Source of the DNA: Flavobacterium urocaniciphilum
GTDB taxonomy: Bacteria; Bacteroidota; Bacteroidia; Flavobacteriales; Flavobacteriaceae
Direction: 5' to 3'
Length of the DNA stretch: 64,000 nucleotides
Assembly: GCF_900110615.1 (NCBI RefSeq)
Contig: NZ_FOEI01000009.1
Coordinates: 23,043-87,042 of the forward strand
Shown: positions 8,919 to 16,849 of the stretch, one piece after another
How positions within the stretch are numbered: the stretch's first letter is position 1
Layout: each line of letters begins with the position of its first letter
Notes under the pieces: generated by a model
Seen by the model: only the letters and a program-made list of their open reading frames with translations
The model's database searches: none
What the model was told of the DNA's origin: nothing
Made by a program: the position numbers and the translations under genes

Positions 8919-8934
8919 CAATAACAATTAAAAT

Positions 8935-10404
8935 ATGCTTAAACACAGTCTAAATTTAAAATTATCTCAGAAATTATCTCCTCAACAAATTCAGTTGATG
9001 AAGTTAATTCAATTGCCTACGCAAGCTTTTGAACAACGTCTTCAAGAAGAAATGGTTGAAAATCCAGCTTTAGAAGGCGGAATGGAAGATAAAAATGATT
9101 CGTTAGACGATTATAATGATACATCAACTAACGAGGAATATGATGATTATGATAATGAACAAATTGACACTGGCGATATCAATATAGATGAATATTTAAG
9201 TAATGATGAAACGCCTGATTATAAATATCAGAGTAATAATTACAGCGATGATGATGAAGATAAATCGTTACCAATTGCTGCACAATTAAGTTTTCATCAA
9301 GATTTGATAAATCAATTGAATACCTTCATCCTAACTGAAAGCGACAGAGAAATTGCTGAGTTTTTAGTGGGAAGTATCGAAGATTCTGGATATATCAGAA
9401 GAACAATTCAGGACATGGTTGACGATATGGCTTTTACACAAGGTATTTATACCGATGAAAAAACCGTAGAAAGAATTTTAAATATTGTTCAGCAATTAGA
9501 ACCTTCAGGAGTAGGTGCAAGAGATTTGCAAGAATGTTTGTTGATTCAATTGAAACATAAAACACCAACTGATTCTGTAAATTTAGCCATCGATATTATT
9601 GAAAAACAATTCGATGCTTTTACCAAAAAACACTACGATAAATTATTGCAAAAATTTGATTGTACGAAAGACCAATTGAAAAAGGCAATTGATGAAATTG
9701 AAAAACTGAATCCGAAACCTGGAGGAAGTTATGATAGCAGTAACAGAACGGTTGAACATGTTGTGCCAGATTTTACAATTCGTATTGTAGATGGCGAATT
9801 AGAATTGTTATTAAACGGCAGAAATGCTCCAGAATTGCATGTTTCTAAAGATTATCAAGAAATGTGGCAAACCTATAAAGATTCTAACGATAAATCGAGC
9901 GCGCAAAAAGATGCGGTTCAGTTTATCAAACAAAAGTTAGATTCTGCAAAATGGTTTATTGATGCGATAAAACAGCGTCAAGAAACGTTATTTGTAACGA
10001 TGAATGCCATTATGATTTTTCAGCAAGAATACTTTTTAGAAGGTGAAGAATCAAAATTAAAACCAATGATATTGAAAGATATTGCTGATATGGTTGGTTT
10101 AGATATTTCTACCGTTTCTCGAGTAGCCAATAGTAAATATGTTGATACGCCTTATGGCACTAAATTAGTGAAAGAGTTTTTCTCTGAAGCGATGAAGAAT
10201 GATCAAGGTGAAGATGTTTCTACTATTGAAATTAAAAATATTTTAGAACGTGTAATCGCAGAAGAAGATAAAAGCAAACCTTTACCAGATGAAGATTTAG
10301 CGCTTATTTTAAAAGAAAAAGGATATCCAATTGCTCGTAGAACTATTGCGAAATATAGAGAACAATTAGACATTCCTGTAGCCCGTTTGAGAAAAAAAAT
10401 ATAA
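8935..10404 (+). CDS. rpoN: RNA polymerase sigma-54 factor
   Basis: Alternative sigma factor needing an enhancer-binding ATPase. 489 residues. Region I at the N-terminus is Gln/Leu-rich (LSPQQIQLMKLIQLPTQAFEQRLQEEM), followed by a strongly acidic region II (about 50-110), the core-binding domain (EPSGVGARDLQECLLIQLK), a helix-turn-helix (LKDIADMVGLDISTVSRVANSKYV), and the diagnostic RpoN box ARRTIAKYRE at about 467-476. No sigma-54 activator gene is visible in the window, so its targets lie elsewhere. Confidence 0.98.
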   Translation: MLKHSLNLKLSQKLSPQQIQLMKLIQLPTQAFEQRLQEEMVENPALEGGMEDKNDSLDDYNDTSTNEEYDDYDNEQIDTGDINIDEYLSNDETPDYKYQSNNYSDDDEDKSLPIAAQLSFHQDLINQLNTFILTESDREIAEFLVGSIEDSGYIRRTIQDMVDDMAFTQGIYTDEKTVERILNIVQQLEPSGVGARDLQECLLIQLKHKTPTDSVNLAIDIIEKQFDAFTKKHYDKLLQKFDCTKDQLKKAIDEIEKLNPKPGGSYDSSNRTVEHVVPDFTIRIVDGELELLLNGRNAPELHVSKDYQEMWQTYKDSNDKSSAQKDAVQFIKQKLDSAKWFIDAIKQRQETLFVTMNAIMIFQQEYFLEGEESKLKPMILKDIADMVGLDISTVSRVANSKYVDTPYGTKLVKEFFSEAMKNDQGEDVSTIEIKNILERVIAEEDKSKPLPDEDLALILKEKGYPIARRTIAKYREQLDIPVARLRKKI

Positions 10405-10413
10405 ATTGTAATT

Positions 10414-11028
10414 GTGAAGACAAAATACCTTTTAGTACCGTTTTCATTTATATTTCATCCCATTTTTATTTCTATTTATGGCGCTTCACTATATTTTATT
10501 TTTACAGAAGTTTTTAAAAATAAATTAGCTGAGGTTTATTTGACTTTGTTGCAAATTTTTATTCTAACGATATTATTGCCGTTGTCTTTTTATATGTTGC
10601 TTAGAACATTAAAGAAAGTAAAATCATTTACAGAAGCAACCATTGAAGAACGAAGAGTTCCCATTTTTATACAATTAATTTTAATGTATTGTTTGCTAAA
10701 ATTTACAGTTTTAGACGTTCATTTTCCAGAATTGTATAAATTTTATTTGGGTGGATTTATCAGTGCTTTTTTAGTGTTTGTTTCCGTAATATTAAGATTT
10801 AAAGCGAGTTTACACATGATAGGAATTACATCTTTATTTGTGTTTACCGTTTTTTTTACCAAGTATTTTGAAATTGAAGCAATAAATACTTTAGCCTATT
10901 TAATTATGTGTATGGGTTTTGTAGCTTCTTCACGCTTGTACATGAAAGCGCATACGCCGAGAGAATTAGTAGTTGGCGTTTTAATTGGTGCTTTACCTCA
11001 AGTTTTTGTTTGGTTTTATAGTATGTAA
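10414..11028 (+). CDS. polytopic membrane protein, distantly PAP2-like
   Basis: 204 residues starting with GTG, nine bases after the rpoN stop, so probably cotranscribed with rpoN. About six or seven hydrophobic segments fill most of the length. The C-terminal SSRLYMKAHTPRELVVGVLIG resembles motif 3 of PAP2-type lipid phosphatases (SRxxxxxH...VxxGxxxG), but I cannot see a clear KX6RP motif 1, so catalysis is uncertain. It overlaps the convergent outer-membrane protein gene by 13 bp. Function is inferred only from this weak resemblance. Confidence 0.75.
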   Translation: MKTKYLLVPFSFIFHPIFISIYGASLYFIFTEVFKNKLAEVYLTLLQIFILTILLPLSFYMLLRTLKKVKSFTEATIEERRVPIFIQLILMYCLLKFTVLDVHFPELYKFYLGGFISAFLVFVSVILRFKASLHMIGITSLFVFTVFFTKYFEIEAINTLAYLIMCMGFVASSRLYMKAHTPRELVVGVLIGALPQVFVWFYSM

Positions 11029-11684
11029 AACTGAAATCCGATATTAAAACTTCTCAGATTTAAATCATTATTTCCAATTTTTTGTTCTTTAAAAACAGGA
11101 ACTAATCCATAATACGTATATAAATTAATTGAATTGTACCCAATAGCTAAGTACGGTCCGAATACTAATTTATTTAAACTTGAATTGTTTTTGATTTTGA
11201 TATTTTCCGTATCAGAAATGAATTTCGACTGGCTTGCAAATAAATAATTGAATTTAAAACCTGTATACACGCGCCAAAATTTATGTGAAATTGGTGTTGA
11301 ATTTCTCCAGCGTAATTCAATTGGAAGTTCTACATAATGCAAAACCAAATTGTTTTTTTGAAAGCCGTTATCAATACTGTAAAAATATTCATTATTAATC
11401 GCATCAACACGAATATTATGCTTTATATTATTGTAAGAATAACCTAATCCAGTAGCAATAGCCCAAGTTCTTTCTTTGTTGATAGGCATGTCGCGCATGA
11501 ATCCGATTGTTACTCCAGATGACAATCCATTTTGAGCAAAACTTTGTGGTTTATCTTGCATCAAATTATAGGTAAGTCCGAAATAAAATTGATCTTCACG
11601 ATATAATGAATCCGCTTCAACTTTCTCAATAATTTCATTTTGAGAAAAAAGTAAAAATGGAAAAAGAAGCAATAAATATTTCAT
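11016..11684 (-). CDS. outer-membrane beta-barrel protein (PorT-family-like)
   Basis: 222 residues. The signal peptide is short (MKYLLLLFPFLLFSQ). The rest shows alternating aromatic/polar beta-strands (FYFGLTYNL, SGVTIGFMRDM, WAIATGLGYSYNNI, VELPIELRWR, FGPYLAIGYNS) and ends FNIGFQFYIL with the C-terminal aromatic-rich strand of outer-membrane barrels. It looks like the broad PorT/OmpA-barrel group; it is not claimed to be the T9SS component PorT itself. It sits 12 bp downstream of ansA on the same strand. Confidence 0.78.
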   Translation of the reverse strand: MKYLLLLFPFLLFSQNEIIEKVEADSLYREDQFYFGLTYNLMQDKPQSFAQNGLSSGVTIGFMRDMPINKERTWAIATGLGYSYNNIKHNIRVDAINNEYFYSIDNGFQKNNLVLHYVELPIELRWRNSTPISHKFWRVYTGFKFNYLFASQSKFISDTENIKIKNNSSLNKLVFGPYLAIGYNSINLYTYYGLVPVFKEQKIGNNDLNLRSFNIGFQFYIL

Positions 11685-11696
11685 AGTAACGCTAAA

Positions 11697-12734
11697 TTAA
11701 TCGTTCATTTCACCTCTAAGAGAAGTTTCAAAAATTGTTTTGAAAACGTTTGGTGCTACATTTTGACCTAATAAATACATCAATTTCGCTATTGCAGCTT
11801 CTGTTGTAATGTCTTTTCCAGAAATTAAACCGATTTCCTTTAAACGTGTACTGGTTTCATACGTTCCCATAATAACACTACCGCCACTACATTGTGTTAC
11901 GTTTACAATATGTAATCCACGTTGAATAGCTTGTTCAATTTCTTCAATAAACCAATTTTCCATTGGAGCATTTCCTGCGCCATAAGTTTCTAAAACTACA
12001 CCTTTTAAATTTGGAGTGTTTAGTAATAATTGTAGAATGTTTTTACTAATTCCTGGGAATAATTTTAAAATTAACACGTCGTTGTTAAAATTCGAGTTAA
12101 CTTTTAATTTTTTTCCAGCTTTCGATTTAAATAAAACATCGTTGTTAATTTTTAAATGCACACCAGATTCCGCTAATTCTGGAAAATTAGGAGAAGTAAA
12201 GGCGTTAAAATGTTCCGCACTTATTTTGGTTGTTCTATTTCCTCGATATAATTTGTATTCAAAATATAAGGAAACTTCTTGTATAATTGGTTTGCCTTTT
12301 TCTTGTAATGAAGCAATTTGAATCGCAGTAATTAAATTTTCTTTGGCATCGGTACGAATATCTCCAATAGGTAATTGAGAACCTGTAAAAACAATTGGTT
12401 TGCTTAAGTTTTCAAACATAAAACTTAAAGCAGAGGCACTATACGACATTGTATCCGATCCATGAAGTACTACAAAACCATCAAAATTATTATAGTGTTC
12501 TTCAATGATATTTGCCATCATTTGCCAATCCGAAATTTTCATATTAGAGGAATCAATTGGGTTTTCAAATGAAACCGTTTCAATGTCACATTCTAATAAT
12601 TTTAATTCTGGTATGCCTTTGATTATCTTTTTAAAATTGAACGCTTTTAATGCTCCAGTATCTGCGTCTTTAATCATACCAATGGTACCACCAGTATAAA
12701 TCAATAAGATTTTGGGTTTATTAAACACTTTCAA
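11697..12734 (-). CDS. ansA: type I L-asparaginase
   Basis: Hydrolyses L-asparagine to aspartate and ammonia in the cytoplasm. The first catalytic Thr lies in TGGTIGM (14-20) and the second Thr-Asp pair in HGSDTMSYSA (about 91-100). No signal peptide, so this is the cytosolic AnsA type rather than the periplasmic type II. No ATG precedes the TGGTIG motif: translation must use TTG at 12734 or GTG at 12728. Both lie inside the 3' end of the upstream acyltransferase gene, consistent with translational coupling. Confidence 0.93.
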   Translation of the reverse strand: MKVFNKPKILLIYTGGTIGMIKDADTGALKAFNFKKIIKGIPELKLLECDIETVSFENPIDSSNMKISDWQMMANIIEEHYNNFDGFVVLHGSDTMSYSASALSFMFENLSKPIVFTGSQLPIGDIRTDAKENLITAIQIASLQEKGKPIIQEVSLYFEYKLYRGNRTTKISAEHFNAFTSPNFPELAESGVHLKINNDVLFKSKAGKKLKVNSNFNNDVLILKLFPGISKNILQLLLNTPNLKGVVLETYGAGNAPMENWFIEEIEQAIQRGLHIVNVTQCSGGSVIMGTYETSTRLKEIGLISGKDITTEAAIAKLMYLLGQNVAPNVFKTIFETSLRGEMND

Positions 12735-13863
12735 TTTTTTCGTATTTTAATTTATTGATTACAGGATTTGCATACATTGCTAAGAAACTTTCTTTCATTT
12801 TTACATCGTCTGTTTTAATTCTTAATTCCAGTCTGCGTTCAAAAAGTTGTTTTTCTTTTTCAGTGTACTTATCAGCATAATTATTGGAATTATGTAATAA
12901 ATCGTATGCGATATAATTTGTTGGCCAAAGTTTATACGATTGTAAAATAGAATCGTCTATTACTTGGGCTAAAGCTTGTATTTGTTTGTTGGTGTTGTTC
13001 GTTTCTTCAGCAATTTGAGTTAATTCAGAATCTAAAACTTCACCAATATGAATGTGTATGCGTTTTTTCTGTCCGATAATACCACTTAACAACGTGATGA
13101 AATCTTCATTTTTTTCTTTTGTGTAAATTTCATCATTCGCTTCAGCCATTAATTGTGGCATTTTTAAAGCGTCAGTCGGATCGTATTCGTAGGAAATAGA
13201 AACAGGAACTAATTTAATTTTTTTAAAGAAATCCATGTTGTTTTTTTCGTCTGAAGCCATTGCCATCATTTTCAAAACTCCGGTATGTGTGGCATCATTT
13301 CCATCTTTGGTTCTTCCTTCACGTTGAGCAATCCAAACCGATCTATTTTCTTTAGAAACCAATCGATACATGTATTCAGAAAGTAATTTCGAACTTTCTA
13401 ACAATTCTCTTGGTTGTAAATTTCTTTGAACTAAAAAGTTTCTATTTAATTTCGATAATTTTAAAATGAAATCTTTTTTAACCAGATTATCGCCAATTGC
13501 AGATGCCGTCATTACTAAACCATGTTCGTGTAAAGAAACATTAAGTAATGAAGTATCTAAAATAATATCTCTGTGATTTGAAATAAAAAAATATGCAGTA
13601 TTAGGTTCTAATTTTTCAAAACCAGATGTAGTTAATCCATCTGAAGTTTTTTCTAGAACTTTTTTAACCGCTTCGTAAGCAAAATTTATTTGAAAATCTC
13701 TTATTGAATGTGTGCGAAGTAATTGCTCTTTCCATATGCTTTCATCAACATTAGGATAAGCAAAATCCATTAATGCTTTCATCATAGGATGATTTATTGA
13801 AGATCGAAGAGCTTCGTTTACTTCGGCATCATAATAAGGACGTATTTTATCAAATTTCGACAT
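12721..13863 (-). CDS. 1-acyl-glycerol-3-phosphate / glycerol-3-phosphate acyltransferase family protein
   Basis: 380 residues from the ATG at 13863 (an upstream TTG is also open). The acyltransferase block I is NHRDIILDTSLL (HX4D-like) and a later block is IAQREGRTKDGNDATHTG. The larger size and N- and C-terminal extensions set it apart from the PlsC-size protein at 23301-24047 and recall PlsB-related proteins of Bacteroidota. No clear membrane helix. It overlaps ansA by 14 bp on the same strand. Role in phospholipid acylation is inferred from the motifs. Confidence 0.85.
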   Translation of the reverse strand: MSKFDKIRPYYDAEVNEALRSSINHPMMKALMDFAYPNVDESIWKEQLLRTHSIRDFQINFAYEAVKKVLEKTSDGLTTSGFEKLEPNTAYFFISNHRDIILDTSLLNVSLHEHGLVMTASAIGDNLVKKDFILKLSKLNRNFLVQRNLQPRELLESSKLLSEYMYRLVSKENRSVWIAQREGRTKDGNDATHTGVLKMMAMASDEKNNMDFFKKIKLVPVSISYEYDPTDALKMPQLMAEANDEIYTKEKNEDFITLLSGIIGQKKRIHIHIGEVLDSELTQIAEETNNTNKQIQALAQVIDDSILQSYKLWPTNYIAYDLLHNSNNYADKYTEKEKQLFERRLELRIKTDDVKMKESFLAMYANPVINKLKYEKIESV

Positions 13864-13920
13864 GTTCAATTTTTAATATACAAAAAAACAAAAAAAATAA
13901 TTATTATTCGTTAATAAACC

Positions 13921-14688
13921 TTAAAATCCAAAAACTTCTTTACTATTTTTTGTTGTAATTTCAGCAATTTCTTCCAAACTTAGGCTATAAATTTCAGATA
14001 ATTTTTGTCCAATAATTTTAATATAACTGCTTTCGTTTCTTTTTCCTCTATAAGGCACAGGAGCAAGGTAAGGTGCATCTGTTTCTAAAACAATATTTTT
14101 AAGATCAATTTCTTTTAAAAATTGGTCGATTTTTCCGTTTTTAAAAGTAGTTACTCCGCCTATTCCTAATTTCATTCCGCAATCGATTGCTTGATTGGCT
14201 TGGTTGAAATCGCCCGTAAAACAATGAAAAATTCCCCATAATTCAGGTGATTTTTCTTGTTCTAGTATTTCTAAAACTTCATTAAAAGCATCCCTGCAAT
14301 GAATATTGATAGGTAATTTATAGTGTTTAGCTAGTTGAATTTGTTTTACAAATACTTCTTGTTGTTGTTTTAAAAACGTTTTGTCCCAAAATAAATCGAT
14401 ACCAATCTCACCAATAGCAGCAAATTTTCTTTTGGTTAATTCAGCTTCAACATGTGCTAATTCTTCTAGATAATTTTCCTTTACGTAACACGGATGTAAA
14501 CCCATCATTAAAAATACGTTTTCAGGATATTGAGATTCTAAATCGTACATTTTTTGAGTATAACTACTGTCAATAGAAGGAACAAAAAGTCGGGTTATAC
14601 CGTTATCGAAAGCACGTTGCATCATTAAATCTCTATCTTCTGAGAATTCTTCTGAATATAAATGAGTGTGAGTATCTGTAAAAATCAT
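13921..14688 (-). CDS. tatD: TatD family metal-dependent hydrolase
   Basis: TIM-barrel metal-dependent nuclease/hydrolase of the TatD/YcfH family. From the ATG at 14688 the protein is 255 residues and begins IFTDTHTHLYSEEF, which supplies the DxHxH metal ligands; an ATG 18 bases upstream is less usual for the family. Other ligands and motifs are GEIGID, INIHCRDAFNE, FHCFTG and ETDAPYLAPVPYRGKRNE near the C-terminus. Family members act as 3'-5' exonucleases or D-aminoacyl-tRNA deacylases. It follows the LuxE-like gene by 33 bp on the same strand. Confidence 0.93.
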   Translation of the reverse strand: MIFTDTHTHLYSEEFSEDRDLMMQRAFDNGITRLFVPSIDSSYTQKMYDLESQYPENVFLMMGLHPCYVKENYLEELAHVEAELTKRKFAAIGEIGIDLFWDKTFLKQQQEVFVKQIQLAKHYKLPINIHCRDAFNEVLEILEQEKSPELWGIFHCFTGDFNQANQAIDCGMKLGIGGVTTFKNGKIDQFLKEIDLKNIVLETDAPYLAPVPYRGKRNESSYIKIIGQKLSEIYSLSLEEIAEITTKNSKEVFGF

Positions 14689-14721
14689 AAGTTTTAAATT
14701 GTTCAAGTTGAAAAAGATAGA

Positions 14722-15702
14722 TTAATAAACCATCAAATTACAACCTCTAATATCTGAGTTGTCAAATCTTCCTAAGACTTCAAAAGTCATGTTTGGATAT
14801 TTTTTGCCTAAATCTTGTGTGGCAATAAAGGAACAAGAATTGATGTTGGCTAAATCAATTACATTGATGCCACCTGTTTTTCCTGAATCAACATAATTTA
14901 AAGCATCTTCGGTATCGCGTATCAAAACATCCATCCAAAGCGGACATTCGAAAATTCCGTTTCCTAAAGAATAAGCTTGCGATAATAATTCGGTCATACC
15001 GTATTCCGAATGTATAGCTTTAACACCGAAACCGTCACAAAGAATTTGATGTAATTCTTCTCGAACTATTTCTTTTCGTTTGCCTTTCATACCACCTGTT
15101 TCCATAATGATGGTGTTTTTCAATTGAAATTTTTTGAATTCAATTAAATCGAGTAAGGCATAAGTAACGCCAATTAAAATGATATTCTGACCTTCGTTTT
15201 CTAATTCAATAATTTTATTGGAAAGTTCTTCTAAATTATTCAAATAAAAACCACTATCAGGATGATTACTACTTTGAATTAAGTCATCAACCATATGAAT
15301 TAAGCTTGAACCTTCGCGTTCTAAATAAGAAGGGAGTAAAGCTAGAACACAGTAATCTTCAATGTTTCCGTAGAATTGAGAAAATGCTTTTCGATAACTA
15401 TTTTCATAAAAAGAAACATCAGTAATATAGTGTTTACTCGTTATCATTCCAGTTGTTCCGCTGCTTGTAAAAATGGTTTCTACTTCATCTTCATTACTAA
15501 CAATCTTTTCCGATTTAAAGAATTGAATTGGCAAAAAAGGAATACTCGAAATTTGTTTTACGTTAATTGGGTTTTTTTTCAAAAAGTTACAAAAAGACTG
15601 ATATACTTTATTGTTTTCGTATTGGTAACGAAAAACTTTTAAAGTAATTTTTTCAAATTCTTTTTTGGATGAAATAGAAAATATGTCTTCTTGAGAAATC
15701 AT
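14722..15702 (-). CDS. LuxE/PaaK-like acyl-protein synthetase
   Basis: 326 residues from the ATG at 15702 (MISQEDIFSI); the ORF extends 57 bases further upstream, but that part reads as spacer. The ANL-type nucleotide-binding motif TSSGTTGMITSKHY at about 90-103 and ETGGMKGKRKEIVREEL, then EYGMTELLSQAYS, match LuxE-type fatty-acyl activating enzymes. No lux genes are nearby, so bioluminescence is not implied. Such proteins in flavobacteria are found without luciferase and their substrate is not known. Same-strand neighbour of tatD. Confidence 0.85.
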   Translation of the reverse strand: MISQEDIFSISSKKEFEKITLKVFRYQYENNKVYQSFCNFLKKNPINVKQISSIPFLPIQFFKSEKIVSNEDEVETIFTSSGTTGMITSKHYITDVSFYENSYRKAFSQFYGNIEDYCVLALLPSYLEREGSSLIHMVDDLIQSSNHPDSGFYLNNLEELSNKIIELENEGQNIILIGVTYALLDLIEFKKFQLKNTIIMETGGMKGKRKEIVREELHQILCDGFGVKAIHSEYGMTELLSQAYSLGNGIFECPLWMDVLIRDTEDALNYVDSGKTGGINVIDLANINSCSFIATQDLGKKYPNMTFEVLGRFDNSDIRGCNLMVY

Positions 15703-15763
15703 TCTGCAAAAGTAGAAAAAGATATTTAGTTTGGGGTTGCTTTTCTGTTTTTTGAGCATAAAA

Positions 15764-15786
15764 AAAGCACCAACTAGTGGTGCTTT
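15764..15786 (-). terminator. intrinsic terminator after the 313-residue T9SS gene
   Basis: AAAGCACCA (15764-15772) pairs with TGGTGCTTT (15778-15786) with a 5-base loop. On the minus strand the stem is followed by six Ts. Confidence 0.8.
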
Positions 15787-15805
15787 CTTTTATTTTGAAA
15801 ACTAA

Positions 15806-16747
15806 TTACTCGATAATTAATTTCTTAGTTGAAGTTTTACCTTCTTCCGTAATTTTTACAATGTAAATTCCAGAAGTTAAGTTAGAAACATTTACAGTAT
15901 TGTTAACTACATTCGTGTTAACTACTTCTTTACCTAACATATTTACAATTGATACATTGATAGCTCCGTTTAAAGCAGTTTCAATATATAAGTTGTTTTT
16001 AGTTGGGTTTGGATACATTTTTAAACTATCAATTTGAGAGAATGATGATGAAGATAAGATTTCAGCAAAAGTTAATGAAACTTTTACATTGTCTACTTCA
16101 ACAGAACCTGTTTCTGTAGCGCTATCTTGTCTTAGGAAGAAACTTGGAGCTGAAGTTAAATCTGTACCTGTATGTGTGTCAGTTAATAATGGAGTTGCTT
16201 CATCTGTTGGAGCAGGGTTTATCCATAATCTTACAACGTCATCACTTGTTGAAACGGTATTAAATGTATAAGCAACAACAATAGTGTTAGATACTCCTGT
16301 AGTATATGTAGCTGGAGTCCATGTAGTGTTAGTAGTAGTACCAGTTCTTACTTCAATACCTAAATTATAAGTAGTGTCATCCACACGTTTAGCCCATAAA
16401 GTTCCACCAAAGGTAGTTGAGTTTTGTGCAAATCCTGCAATGTACCCACCGTTAGCGTCAGTTACGCCAGCCATTGATAAAATGTTTAAATTAAGTTTGT
16501 AAAATACTGTCCCTGTAGTTTGAGATGTAAATAATAGTTGGGCGTCAGTTCCTCCACCAGCAAAAGTTGCTTTAGATCCGTCTAACAAGATGTGATCTGA
16601 TGCAGATGCTGTTCCAAGTAGGCTCCAAGGAGATGTCTCGTGTAAGTTTCCTGCTGGATAATTAAATGAATCTGAAAATGGTAATGTTACTTGTCCAAAT
16701 GATACACTGCTTAAAGCAATCAATAATAAAGAGTAAATTTTTTTCAT
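15806..16747 (-). CDS. secreted protein with T9SS type A sorting domain
   Basis: 313 residues. The signal peptide is MKKIYSLLLIALSSVSFGQ. A beta-rich domain of about 200 residues (FSDSFNYPAGNLHETSPWSL ... SVEVDNVKVSLTF) looks like a concanavalin/LamG-type jelly roll. The last ~75 residues form a type A sorting domain: LKMYPNPTKNNLYIE, VSIVNMLGKEVV, LTSGIYIVKI and terminal KLIIE. Expected to cross the outer membrane through T9SS and be surface-attached or released. It has its own terminator and -7 box. The tail is nearly identical to that of the upstream gene, suggesting duplication or conversion. Confidence 0.88.
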   Translation of the reverse strand: MKKIYSLLLIALSSVSFGQVTLPFSDSFNYPAGNLHETSPWSLLGTASASDHILLDGSKATFAGGGTDAQLLFTSQTTGTVFYKLNLNILSMAGVTDANGGYIAGFAQNSTTFGGTLWAKRVDDTTYNLGIEVRTGTTTNTTWTPATYTTGVSNTIVVAYTFNTVSTSDDVVRLWINPAPTDEATPLLTDTHTGTDLTSAPSFFLRQDSATETGSVEVDNVKVSLTFAEILSSSSFSQIDSLKMYPNPTKNNLYIETALNGAINVSIVNMLGKEVVNTNVVNNTVNVSNLTSGIYIVKITEEGKTSTKKLIIE

Positions 16748-16770
16748 ATTTATAAAAGTTAAATTGAATA

Positions 16771-16778
16771 CAAAGATA
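16771..16778 (-). promoter_or_regulatory. -7 promoter box of the 313-residue T9SS gene
   Basis: Minus strand TATCTTTG (TAnnTTTG), 23 bases before the ATG at 16747 and just after the terminator of the preceding gene. Confidence 0.5.
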
Positions 16779-16789
16779 GGAACAAAAAT

Positions 16790-16819
16790 AAATTCCTAAC
16801 TAAAAATAGTTAGGAATTT
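16790..16819 (-). terminator. intrinsic terminator after the 560-residue T9SS gene
   Basis: AAATTCCTAACT (16790-16801) and AGTTAGGAATTT (16808-16819) form a perfect 12-bp stem with a 6-base loop. On the minus strand ATTTTTGTT follows. Confidence 0.7.
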
Positions 16820-16849
16820 AATGATTTTTTAATATTTATTTTTAAACAA

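Noticed and set aside
11016..11684. Assignment as the T9SS core component PorT
   Set aside because: Only the general barrel family fits; sequence and neighbours do not single out the secretion component.
12016..12321. 101-residue + ORF inside ansA
   Set aside because: Antisense shadow within a recognised enzyme.
14722..15702. LuxE-like gene as evidence of a bioluminescence operon
   Set aside because: No luxA, luxB, luxC or luxD neighbour; LuxE-like proteins occur without luciferase.
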